From Capitulum mitella (lineage: Eukaryota; Arthropoda; Thecostraca; Pollicipedomorpha; Pollicipedidae): a stretch of 64,000 bases of DNA. The notes beneath the pieces were generated by a model. That model did not search any database, was not told where the DNA came from, and worked only from the letters and a program-made list of their open reading frames with translations. The position numbers and the translations under genes are program-made. Positions 11,480 through 31,200 of the stretch are shown here, piece by piece (the stretch's first letter is position 1; each line of letters opens with the position of its first letter). The stretch is taken from positions 14,340,970-14,404,969 of the forward strand of contig CP099841.1 in NCBI GenBank assembly GCA_030062745.1, given 5' to 3'.

Positions 11480-11623
11480 GTCAACCATCTTAGATGCTGT
11501 TTTTGGTCCTGCCAGAAATGATCCTGCACAGGAGAATGTTTTGGATAGGAAAATGGATGCAAATCACCTGATATGCTTTTTAAAGGATGGAGCACACTGT
11601 TTGGCATTGATCATTGATCTGAG
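11480..11623 (+). CDS. Candidate internal exon, product unknown
   Basis: A 144-bp segment is bounded by an acceptor (ATCCCAG, ending 11479) and a strong donor (GAG/GTAAGT at 11624). It is open in one frame, entering and leaving with the same phase. The peptide is protein-like: STILDAVFGPARNDPAQE, NVLDRKMDANHLICF, LKDGAHCLALIIDL. It sits in the CpG-depleted block, where gene-body methylation would be expected. I do not recognise the family and found no partner exon, so it may belong to an unseen gene between the ZP gene and GOLPH3, or be fortuitous. Confidence 0.4.
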
Positions 11624-11989
11624 GTAAGTCTAATTAATTGCAAAACTGAATGCATGGGACATGTATGTGGTGTGAAATGTATTTGGCATTCATGTCAGTT
11701 AAGGCATCATAGATTCACATTTCAGCTTATGCTCATAAAGGCCTTGAAATGCCATGACTTGATATCACTTCAAAGATTACTTGTCACTTGCAACATTAAA
11801 ATTTCATGAAATGTTTTTTTTTAAACAGCATACAGAGTTGGTTTCATGTGTTTACTTTTACCTGTGTATGAGAAACAAATGCTTATTCATTTGATCTAGG
11901 TAGACAATGCATTACTTTGTTGGTGGTGGCAACTCTTGTTTTAGCAATGCCATCCTGTTTTAATTATATCAGACATGTTTCAGTGCATC

Positions 11990-13332
11990 GTTTTGTTCTG
12001 TCGCACTGTGATTTTTCTAATGAAACAGACAAATTTTGCTTGTTGTCATCCTTGAAGTGACCAGACTTAATGTGTCCTTGACTCCCATGTCATGCAAGAA
12101 TACATTAGCTTGATTATGGTGATCGAATGATGTTTGTTTGGCATTCATACCGTAACTCAACCACAGAATATGAATGTTGTAAGCTATGGCCTCAGTTGAC
12201 CTGATATGGCCTTAGGTGACCTGTATGAATCGTTTTCTGATAAACATTGTTATTTCTGACCAGAAATTTGAAATGGTGGTTCCAAAACATATCCTTGAAG
12301 TAACTTTACGAGCTCCAGTTTTAACATAAATCACTTTTGTATTTTATTGGCTGTTGACTTGACCTGGCACGTCCTGAGGAGAAGCAAACTATTTTTGAAG
12401 GACGAAAAAAAACGGTTCTAGCCGTTTTGGGACTGTTCAGTACTGAATATCAGATTATAGGACTGTCCTTTTTGCCTTTATTGACCTCGGATTTTGGACA
12501 TCATGACATAACTTTATTCCACGTCTTGACCATAAAGTACTTTCAGAGTCAGTAAATATGCATTCATACTTCACAAAATTTGATGAGCTTTTGATTGATT
12601 TCACTCCATTGTGACTAAATTCAGCCAGTTGGGTGTCAAGGATGTAGATATTAATTTGTGCTACTGGATTGCTCTGCTGTTAGGCTTTCTGGCAGCTGTA
12701 TTGCTCCTCCCCTTATCTGAGACCAACCAATGAGCACTGAGCAAAGGACGTTACCAAGCTGTTTCTAACTGCCACAGGCAATACAAGTCGCACAGGCAGG
12801 TCTGGGTGCGCGAAGGGTGCAAAGGTCAATGGAGAGGCGGCCAATAACCAGCGGCGGCGATTCAGAGTAATGGCAGGAGCAAGTCTGACAGCATGAATTT
12901 CAGTCTGCAGCCTTGACACCTAACAGACTGAATTCAGGCCGACTGTTTCATTCACATCTCTGTAGCTCACTTAGTTTTCAAGGTCATGGAGGCAGGCACT
13001 TGGGAATGTGCAGATTTAATAAATTAGTATGTATTTCTGAATGTATAAACATAATTTCAGAACAGAAAGGACTTTGCTTTAGTGTTTCACGACTGTTTTG
13101 TTTCCCTGGGTATTTTTTTCACATGTGCAGGTTTAGACAGATTGCTTCATTACATGCTTGATTACATTACATTACACTCATTTCAGCAGTTCTGAAGTGA
13201 AGTGACAAGAAAAAGCACAAAAATGAAACTGCTGTAGTATTAATGCATTCCTAATTACACCTGTGTGATATCTTGTAAATGCACTCAGCTAAGTTTATGT
13301 TTACTATTGATTAGAAATAACCATGCCATAAT
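11990..13332. other. Intergenic DNA upstream of GOLPH3
   Basis: AT-rich sequence without recognisable exons. CpG returns gradually to moderate density. A GC-richer patch at 12680-12880 has no sustained coding signal. Confidence 0.4.
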
Positions 13333-13392
13333 TGGTAGCTCAGGTGGTTGGAGACTTGTTCTTCATGTGCTGGCTAAATGGGCTTGAGTCAT
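13333..13392 (+). repeat. tRNA-like head of a decayed SINE
   Basis: GGTAGCTCAGGTGGTTGGAG at 13334-13353 matches a tRNA A box, and GGGCTTGAGTC at 13380-13390 matches a B box (GGTTCGANTC) with the CG changed to TG-type bases. Box spacing suits a tRNA-derived pol III promoter. A cloverleaf is not convincing, so this is more likely a SINE head than a working tRNA. The body may extend to about 13500. Confidence 0.5.
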
Positions 13393-13720
13393 ATCAGTGC
13401 TCAATATTTGGCTTGTTGGTCAACAGGCATTGGCCATTATAGGGTCATCCTGTCCACCATACAACCATGTCCTTTGAACTGTGACCACAAAATCAACTAT
13501 TTCTTGGAATTTTGTGATGAGGCGTAGGGGTCGGAGTTTGTGCAATGAACTAAGCCTTGCTTTGCCTTCAGCCTGTAAGCTCCTTAGCAAGCATTTGTAT
13601 CATTTTTTAAACCTATTTTCATTTTTCATTTTGTGTGGCTCCTGATGATGGCAGTGTCATTTGTTAAACTGCGATTTTATGGGAAATGGAACACATGAAA
13701 AATTATTTTGAAAGTATGCA

Positions 13721-13749
13721 ATTTCTTGCTCTTTTTGGGAGCAAGAAAT
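13721..13749. other. Perfect 11-bp-stem hairpin upstream of GOLPH3
   Basis: ATTTCTTGCTC (13721-13731) and GAGCAAGAAAT (13739-13749) are perfect inverted repeats around a 7-nt loop, about 260 bp before the GOLPH3 ATG. Function is unknown. Confidence 0.6.
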
Positions 13750-13779
13750 GTCAGATTTTCCAACGCTGCCGGTGCATGT

Positions 13780-14010
13780 GTTGACGTTATCGTTCGAAGG
13801 CCAGTTTCCTGAGCCTGGCGGATGGTAATCACAATGCATTCTTGCACACTGGCGTACCAGGATGTGTAACCTACATGTCGTAGTCAGCAGTACCTATTCA
13901 GCACAGGCTGCTTCTCTGTGCTTGAGCACCGTTTGTCGGTAGTGACCCGTTCGACTGGTCCAGATCCAGGGCAGTGAGCCGTGCTGAGGACTGAGGCGGC
14001 CGGTCGGGCG
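13780..14010 (+). promoter_or_regulatory. Probable GOLPH3 promoter and 5' UTR
   Basis: CpG density rises sharply here relative to the depleted DNA on the left and leads straight into the GOLPH3 start codon. No clear TATA box is seen. An in-frame TGA at 13975 closes the frame upstream of the ATG at 14011. Confidence 0.45.
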
Positions 14011-22357
<8,347 letters not shown>

Positions 22358-22389
22358 CCGCCGCCCGCGGGCAGCTGTAGAACGGACGC

Positions 22390-22800
22390 CGAACGGCCGC
22401 CGACAGCTGCCGACCGCCCTCCGACAGCTGTCGGCCGCTGGCCGCTGTCTGCTGCGCTCTGTGGGACGGCTGCCGCGCTCTGTCGGACGGCTGTCGGGCT
22501 CTGTGGGGCCCCTGTCGGACGGCTGCCGGGCCCTGTCGGACGGCTGTCGGATAGCTGTCGGGTTCTGTCGGGCTTCTGTCGGACGGCTGCCGGGCCCTGT
22601 CGGACGGCTGTCGGGCTGTGTCGGGCCCCTGTCGGACGGCCGTCGGGCTCTGTGGGGCCCCTGTCGGACGGCTGTCGGATAGCTGTCGGGTTCTGTCGGG
22701 CCTCTGTCGGACGGCTGCCGGGCCCTGTCGGCCAGCTGTCGGGCTCTGTCGGGCCCCTGTCGGACGGCTGTCGGACGGCCGTCCTGCCGCCGTCCTGCCG
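22390..22800. repeat. CTGTCGG-rich minisatellite after the GOLPH3 stop
   Basis: Dense repeats of (C)TGTCGGACGGCTG(T/C)CGGGC-type units start about 35 bp after the stop codon, with a higher-order block of about 128 bp (for example TTCTGTCGGG at 22563 and 22691). If the signal at 23293 is used, the array is transcribed as part of the 3' UTR. Open frames across it are compositional. Confidence 0.88.
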
Positions 22801-23292
22801 CCCGCCGGGGCCGGATCGGACCGGGTCGGACAGGACGCCGCTGCGCTGCGGACGGTGTCGCGGCGCTCCGGTGGACCGCGGAGCGCCGTCCGTGTGTCGC
22901 CGCGGTGGACAGGACGCCTCTCGGGACTCGCCTGCTGAGGCCGTCTGCCCGAAACACTGGTCCGCCCGTGACGGTGGCCTGGCGAGCTCAGCGTGCCGAC
23001 ACTGGACTGTCACCGACGGCACCGACGAACGACGGCCGGTTAAAAGACGCGACGCTGGGCTCCCCGCGACTGTGGACCAACTGGAATGGCCGGTCTCCGG
23101 GCTCGCGACATGGCAAATTTTACTGTGTGTTGGGCGGCCCGCTTTTCGCCGGCCTGACGTCTGAACAGCTGTGATTCGGTCAGTGGTTGTGGTGTTCTCC
23201 CGACATTCGTACCATTCTGTCATACCGATTCGCATTTGGGCAGTTCACCCATGACTATTTTTGTTACGAGTTAGGAAGAAACATTTGTTGTT

Positions 23293-23298
23293 AATAAA
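23293..23298 (+). promoter_or_regulatory. Putative GOLPH3 polyadenylation signal
   Basis: AATAAA occurs 936 bp after the GOLPH3 stop and is the first clear signal seen there. Confidence 0.45.
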
Positions 23299-25104
23299 CA
23301 TATATTCCAATCGGATACACCAACAAAAAGAGCCTGTTTGAACTTGCCCGGTTCTCTCCGAACAGTTCGCAGGGATTCCGTTAGTTAGCTGCATAAACAA
23401 TATGCCACTTGGCAGAGCAACAAACGTTCTGCCTCCTGCTTAAAACAACGTAGTGCGGCGTATTGCCGGTATCAGTAATCGATCGTGACTGTACTCGTCA
23501 ACACAACGTTAGAATGTTGCCAGAGGTAGGACAGTTTGCGGCAATACTGAATATGAGACGGACGGTCAAGTCGCTGATGTAGAAATCTAGAGGTCGGTTT
23601 CATCAAAGGACCGCGAAATCAAGGCGCTCAGTAATGTGAACGGCTGCGAAAATCCACCCAGAAACTACGCGTGTCTAACAGTCAGTGGCAGAATGTGCCT
23701 TAAATGCGTAGTAGAGTCTTTACTCGGCCATTAAGAGGACTTGGCCACAGGTCTTCACTTAGTCACAGGTTTTCATTTGGTCACGGAGTTTTCACTGGTC
23801 ACAGGTGTTCGCCTGGTAGCGGAGGATGTTGACTTGATCTTAGGTCTCTGATCGGCCGTAGGAGGGTCTTCAGTTAGCGAGAGTCAGTCAGCAACAGGAG
23901 GGACCATTTGTTGGTTACATAGGCTCCATCAGTTGGTTCAGAGGATTCATCAATGGGTTCATCAGTCTGTAACAACTGGTCAGTCGGTTGGCCACACAAG
24001 GCCCATCGGTTGGTAGCAGCGAATATTTAACGATTACAAAAGGACCAGCAGTCGTCAGCAGACTGTCCATCATGCGACAGCAGAGGTTACATCAGGCGAT
24101 AACCGACCATCAGGAGGTCGATAAGAAAAAGTGGCATGGTAGCAGAGACGCGGGAGCGATGCGGCCAGGGGGCTTCAGATCCCCCAACCTTTTCTGAAAT
24201 TTAACATTGATCCTATGAACGTTGACTGCAGAGAACTGACCCAAATCTCTTCTCTCCCCCCTCCCCCCAGCTGAAAAGGAGTTCCCGTACCCCTGTATGG
24301 TAGGTGCAGCTTGACTGTCACCGTTACGCTGAAGGTAAGACCTCCCTCGACAAGCCCTGGCCGTGACCACGTCAGTCTCGCGAGGCAGACGTTTTTCTGC
24401 CAGGCCGTGCCAATCCTAGCTCTCAGCCACACGGCGACAGGACATATCACGGGGCGCGCGTGGTGCGGCCAAGCTCTCGACAGCTGCCGCACGACTCACG
24501 TCCTGAGAGCGCCGCAACGGCCGCCGACGCCAACCAATTACGGACACGGCCATTGTCTGTTAGTAATAGCGAACCTGGCCCATCAGCCGGTAAACAGATT
24601 CGGCCGATGGTCCGAACCCATCGTTAAACAAGCAATGCGTCACGCGGGATCCGAAATAATGAGTTGACTCTGTAAAGTCGTAAATCATCCACTCAAGCCG
24701 AAGACCCACCCATATCATGGAGCAAGCGACGATTTCGTGGCCCTGTTGGACGCGCGGAGGCGCCAGCGTCCATGTGTGTGGAGACCCCTCAGTCTGAGTC
24801 ACCATATATCAGTGTCGGTCTCACCAGACCATAAACAATGGCGGCACGGGACTGTGCGGGTCGACATCAGAACGTACCATCAGACCCCGCTCTCCGGCCC
24901 ACACAGACCATCTGACTCCTGAAGGCACTCAGGCACTGCCGCTGCTGCGCCAGTCACGTAACAGACCGTCTCTCGGGGATTTCCCCTTCACCGCGCCGCC
25001 TCGCGTGACGCGCTCGTCCGCCAGCCGTCCCCGTCACGTGGCGCAGCGTCCGGCTGCGGTGCTGGTCACGTGACTCGTCCTGCTGACTGCGGCACGGCCG
25101 GCCG
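23299..25104. other. Convergent intergenic region between GOLPH3 and the arrestin-domain gene
   Basis: No exon is seen. The segment 23726-24000 is a very degenerate 25-30 bp tandem pattern (GGTCACAGG-TTTTCA type). CpG density is ordinary. The 3' UTR of the minus-strand gene should lie at its right side, but no AATAAA was found on that strand close to the stop. Confidence 0.45.
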
Positions 25105-25284
25105 CTAGACGAGCACCTTCTGCTTGGCGTCCAGCCAGGGCCGGAACACGGGCAGGCTGGCCGGGTACTCGGCACCCCGTTTCCGGCGCAGCGTGCCGTC
25201 CGGGTTCCGGTACGGGTAGGAGGCGATCATGATCGGCAGCTGCAGCTTGATCTCCTTCTCCAGGTTGTCCGGCTTGATGATGAA
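25105..25284 (-). CDS. Arrestin-domain gene exon 6 (terminal)
   Basis: The minus-strand acceptor lies at 25285-25287 and stop TAG at 25105-25107. It encodes FIIKPDNLEKEIKLQLPIM, IASYPYRNPDGTLRRKRG, AEYPASLPVFRPWLDAKQ, ending KVLV. It completes the C-terminal arrestin sandwich. Confidence 0.94.
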   Translation of the reverse strand, partial: FIIKPDNLEKEIKLQLPIMIASYPYRNPDGTLRRKRGAEYPASLPVFRPWLDAKQKVLV

Positions 25285-28200
25285 CTGTAACCGAAGGACG
25301 AGACGTGTCAGGAGGCGGGTACACGTCGCGTCACGGAGCCGACCAAAGCGTTCTCTTGACATGACGTGCGGTTAAAGTTCATTGCTCTGTGCAAAACTGC
25401 GCTACGTGCAAATGTGAAATCACACACGGACGACAAAACTATTATGTACGGAGCCCGACGGACCGCCAGAGACCGCCGGTACTGCACACGGCGGACCAGG
25501 ACAGATCACCAGTACGGCATACGGCGGACCACCACAGACCGCCGGTACGGTACCCGGCAGACCAGGACAGACTGCCGGTACGGCACACGGCGGACCACCA
25601 CAGACCGCCAGTACGGCATACGGCGGACCACCACAGACCGCCGGTACGGCACACGGCGGACCGACACAGACCGCCGGTACGGCACACGGCGGAACGACAC
25701 AGACCGCCGGTACGGCACACTGCGGACCAGGACAGACCGCCGGTACGGCACACGGCGGACCGGGACAGACCGCCGGTACGGCACACGGCGGACCGGGACA
25801 GACCGCCGGTACGGCACACGGCGGACCGGGACAGACCGCCGGTACGGCACACGGCGGACCGACACAGACCGCCGGTACGGCACACGGCGGACCGACACAG
25901 ACCGCCGGTACGGCACACTGCGGACCAGGACAGACCGCCGGTACGGCACACGGCGGACCGGGACAGACCGCCGGTACGGCACACGGCGGACCGGGACAGA
26001 CCGCCGGTACGGCACACGGCGGACCGGGACAGACCGCCGGTACGGCACACGGCGGACCGACACAGACCGCCGGTAGGGCACACGGCGGACCAGGACAGAC
26101 TGCCGGTAGGGCACACGGCGGACCGGGACAGACCGCCTGCTGCAGCGGCGTAATAATGCCGCCGGTGGTCGTAATTCGTCGCCACGAGCAGCGCGGCGGT
26201 GCGTGGCCCGCTGTTTACGACCTCTTCGGTGCCGTGTCAGCCCGTTAGCGCCGCTGGCTGGCTCGCACGGTACTGGCGACAGTTGTCGCGGTTGCTCCGG
26301 CCTCCCCCGGGCTGGAGCCAACGACAGCCGGCCGCCGTCGGCCACCGCCCGGCGTAAGAGACGGTGAGCGGTCAGCGTCAGTCAAAGTCAGTCAGAGTCT
26401 GTCAGAGTTGGTCACAGTCAGTCGCAGCCGGCAGAATCATTCGGAGTCGGTAGTCATATAGACTTGTCAGGGTAAGTCAGAGTCGGTTTACAAAAAGCTG
26501 CGTTATTGAGGAAGTCGAAAATGATGATCTAGAAGACTGAATTCCAGTCGCTGCTTATCCCTTGTATTCCTCGTAATTATCCTTTTATCCCAATCCAAGA
26601 TACCCCTTATCGTACTTGTGATTTATCGCCAGCCCCAAACTATCTAAAAGTCTTGCCGTTTAACTCTGCCGACACAAAACACTGCCGTTATGCGGAGTTA
26701 ATTGGTGGTCAGAGAAATTAATCCGGCCCGAACGACATTCACCGCCACTTAACGAACCGGGGCATAGCTCTGAACAGTAAACCAAATGGCACTGAGCCAT
26801 CAGACAGTCCGAGGCATGTCCGGTGCATCAGTCACGGTTCAGGGAGCTACATCCAACACTTAACGGGTCCGTCGGAAACCAGCGGGGCCAGCGCAGGACC
26901 GCGACACACCGGCCGTATACTGCACTGGCCGGCCAGACGCTGCGACTTTCTCTCCGCCCAGCGCCAACGTCACGGCCTGCGCCGCCCGAATGTCATCCAC
27001 GGCCCCTCGCCTTGCGTAACTCAGCTATGCCGCCGGCGGTCGACCAGTTTCGTATTGCGGAAGCCCATCAGCAATTCATCAGAAGCCTCTCCAGCGTGGC
27101 AGGTCGAAGAAGCCTGGCACCGTCTCCGTTCATGGAGTGGCTGTAATGTTGCTGGCGGCAGGGGCCCGACCATTGGACACGCCTGTCATTGGGCCGACTG
27201 AGGGACGCGGTGACCAGCAGACCGTCCCGGCTGGCACCCGCTGTCTGTGTACTGCGGCCTGTTGTGCGTTCTAGGGTTGGCTGTTTGTTCTGTACCGGGC
27301 CGTGTGGCCAGCAGACCGAACCGCCAGGCGCTAGCTATGTGTGACGCAGCCTGCTGTGTGCTATGTCGTTTGCTGTTTGCTCTGTGGCCTTTCGTGTGTG
27401 CTGTGGTCGTTCGCAAATCGCAGGTTCTGCCTTTGGCCGCGTGTTCTGTGGCAGACTGTATATCGCATGGCCCACCACGTGTGTGGCGGCCTGCCGAAAG
27501 GTCAGTGCCCGCTGTGTGTTCTACAGTTCCCGTGAATTTTGGAACCGGTTACGTGTTCTGTGGAAGGCTGTTTGTTTGTAACCGGCTGATGACTCCGTCG
27601 CCGACAGTTTGTTTTGGTTGTCTTTCATGTTGATGTGTCCTGAAGCTATCGCTATCACTACCAGTCTGACTGCATATTCTTACGTCGTCAGCGATTTCGG
27701 CGGTCAGTGGTGTAGTCTGTCATGGGTGAAATTTTCCGCATTTATCTTGTGATCTGCAGAGGTTCGTGACCGTCGTGTGTAGCTCATGGCCTATAAATTG
27801 CTTTTAGCTTTCCATCTCATGACCTGGACTACCCAGTAGAGAAAACACGAACATCGCCCGGCCATTGGATACGAAGTTTTCCATTGTTTCTGGCCGGCAT
27901 TCACAAAACAAATGCGGAGATTTATAGTTGCTTGGGATCAGCACGTCGCTCAGCATGAAAACGTTTTGCTTTGGACTTCTATTCAGGTTACTCTCGGCGA
28001 AGAGAAAAAAGGCTCATGGATCATTCCCGGGTCTGGAAGCTTTTCTATAGCGGTCAGTAAGCCGTTCGACGAGACACCAGTCAAACTCAATTATGTACTC
28101 GTGCAAGCGCTAGTTAAGAGCAGTAATTATGTCTGCTCTGGTTCTTGAGTAACTAGACCATGAACGTATGGATAGCTACACCCTTGTGCAAATTAATTGA

Positions 28201-31200
28201 AACAAGCAATGAAAATAAGCTTAACAATGATTTTTTGTTATTCTAACCCTGTAGTTTATTATAAAACCGCACATACTGGTAGATTAGTAACGAATATGAC
28301 CTCCTCCATTTTCTAGCAGCATTTTGATACGGTTTGGCATGGAGTCGACTAGTTTTGAACAGTCACTGATGATTTTCGGATCCTTGTACCATACTTGAAT
28401 CAGCGCCTGAATGAGCTTTTCCATAGTTGTACAGTCCATAGCACGAAGTCGACTTTTGCATATGGCCCATAAATTCTCGATCGGATTTACATCCGGAGAG
28501 TTTCCGGGCCAATCAAGAATCTGTATTTGCCTCTCTGTCATGAAATTCTTTACTATCTTCGATGTGTGACACGGGGCAAGGTCCTGCTGAAAGATTCCGG
28601 TACCGTCAGAATACCTCCTTTCCAGCTCTGGAACGACTCTCTTTCGAAGAACTTCTATGTATTGTGGAGAGCGCATCATTCCTTCGATTGGCTGCAGGCT
28701 TCCGACACCGTAATAACTAAAGCATCCCCAAAACATCTTCTTCTGCGGGTGCTTGACACACTGATCGATGTGGGAATCACGAAGCTTCTCTCCCAATGAC
28801 CTGCGAACATGCTGGCTTCTCTGACCCTGTACAAAGAAATGGCTTTCGTCGCTGAAAAGGACTCTTCTTCACTGTTCTTTGGTCCATGTCTTGTACTTTT
28901 TTCCCACTTATACCGTTTTTCTTTCATTGCTTTGGTTAAAAGTTGTTTTTTCACAGGTCTTCTGGCTTCTCGGCCAACTGCGATAAGGCGTCTGCGAACT
29001 GTAGAGGAACTAATTTGGATTCCTTTCTCCTTGAAATCTGTATTCAATGCGTCGCTCGTCTTGCGAGGATCTTTTTTACTTTGTCGGAGTAAGTAAGCAT
29101 CGTCTCTTGGAGTGGTTTTCTTCTTACGACCACACTTTCCTTTGCGTTTAGGAGAAACCGATCCAGTATCCTGTTTCAACTTGATGACACGACTGACGGT
29201 TGCAAGACTTACACCAACCACTGCAGCGATCTCTCTATATGTCTTTGCCGTGTGTTCATGCAAAGTTACGATCTTTGTACGTTTTCTGGGCGTCACGTCC
29301 ATCTTCGACAGTGGTCGACTAATGACTAATTTACTATTGATTCATGAGACAAGATTTATAAAATCTGATGCAATAGCGGCTGACGTAATGATTGCATCAG
29401 CCAACTGTAATCAGCGCATGCGCAATGGTGAATTTTCCAAATGTGAATAAAAATCAGTTAAAACTGTTAGTTCATCAAAGATTGACGTCATAATGCATAT
29501 ATAAGTCATAATGAGCTGTTTTCGCTACGTAGTGATAGGATTTCTGGGAAAAATGCTTTGTTTCAATTAATTTGCACAAGGGTGTATAAGGCAAAAATTA
29601 TAGGTATATATATATATACTTATTTATTTATTTATAGGTATAATAACACAGTGTTCTGTTGAGCGATATGCGCGCTCACTAGGCATTAATAACTCATTTC
29701 ATGAAACTGAAACGAAGCAAACTAATGCACTCGTGAGAAGGGGCAGACTTGGAACGAGGTAAGAAGACGTGTCTTCTCCCATTTCTGTTTCGTTGGGGTG
29801 GCTCTTACTTCCCTTTTCCATTTCATTGTCCCAGTTATATTTTTTCCTTCAGTATTGTGAATCATCTAAACAAAGCGAAACGCACTGCTGCCATTGTATC
29901 TTTTCCAACTCCTGTACCATTAGAACCACTCCAAAAGTGGTTCTAATGGTACAACATTCATTGCATACAACATTCCCGAACTTCTGGCATGCGTGCCACA
30001 GTGCAGTACTTACAAAGACGTCGTACTGGATTTTGATGAGGTGACAGCCGCGCAGGTTCGTGGGTGGCAGAGGCGGCACAAACAGCTGTTCGTTTTTCCA
30101 GTCGTCCGTCTCCCCCGCTCGTATTTTTCCGCGCGTTATCCTGGCCAGTTCTCTCCTCTCTGTGTTCACGATCTTGCTCCGTGACAGGTAGTGAATCGTC
30201 TGAAAGCACATGACGCACAGTCAGTCCATTCACGCTGGTACAAGATTCCAGGGGCATTGCTCTTCGCATCGTTACGAGCAACTTCAACGATCTAAAGGCG
30301 AGAGAGCTTCGGGTGATTTGTCACAGAAAACGGTCTCAACAACAAGACCAATCAACATCAGTTAACACGAGGCGCATTTACTATTTGAACCCAGCTAGAA
30401 ATGCCTTCAAATCACATGTTCTCTGTGGACAAATGACGAAAAGAAAACCAGCACCGTGGCAGAAAAATCAGTATATTCGCTCGACATCACGAGTTTATGG
30501 TCTTCAGATGGCCTCCTTCTCAACATTTACATCATATCAAAGGAGATGAGAATCACTGAACCTTAAAATGGCCACACACTGGCCAAAAAACAATCTTGAA
30601 AAACAGTACGGCATCGCGTGTTCGATCGGGTGGGACAAATCGATGGTAATACCGAGCGTCCATCACTGAGTATGGACTTATGAGGCATGCCTAGTGTTTT
30701 ACATGCTTCAGACATGTGCTCTGTAACCGTAGTTGGTGCCGTATTTCCTGGGTGAGCGCCCGCGAGCTCGACAAGCTGTCGGTCATGCGTTATTCATGGA
30801 GTCTGTTCCATAACAGCGAGCAGCCCGTGGTTAATGGCAGTGCCTTCTTCCTACGTGTGGTGAACCCGATACAACTACTACACCAGACCCGCCCGGCTGA
30901 CGACGTTTGAGGAATCTCATCTCCAGCTTACTGGCACCGTGGTCGATTCAATATGCGGCCACACGCCCTAAGCATACCAAGACCCGCCATAGGTCCGATG
31001 TTTTTCGGCAGGCACTTGTGTCACAGTGTCATGAAGTCGTGTCACGCAGATTCTTGTGACTGGCTACCTGGACGACGAATTCATTCCAATAAATTTCGCA
31101 CGAATCTTGTCATATCACCCTCTGTATCCAGTTAACGGAGCCCAACTGCGAAGGAAAATCATCGAAGCAAAAACCTTGGTCCTTCAAGTACATATCCAAT

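Larger units (their letters stand above)
9410..11990. other. Strongly CpG-depleted block
   Basis: By eye, only about six CG dinucleotides occur between 9410 and 11988, and none between about 10933 and 11988. TG and CA are common, while flanking DNA has ordinary CpG density. This is the signature of long-term germline cytosine methylation, which in arthropods usually marks bodies of broadly expressed genes. The block contains the telomere-like array (10156-10245) and one exon-like segment (11480-11623). Confidence 0.75.

Noticed and set aside
13333-13392. Functional tRNA gene
   Set aside because: A and B boxes are present, but the acceptor and anticodon arms do not pair convincingly and the B box is decayed; a SINE head fits better.
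25366-26345. Four open frames over the 33-bp array, plus and minus
   Set aside because: Compositional by-products of a tandem repeat in an intron; no frame shows synonymous bias.
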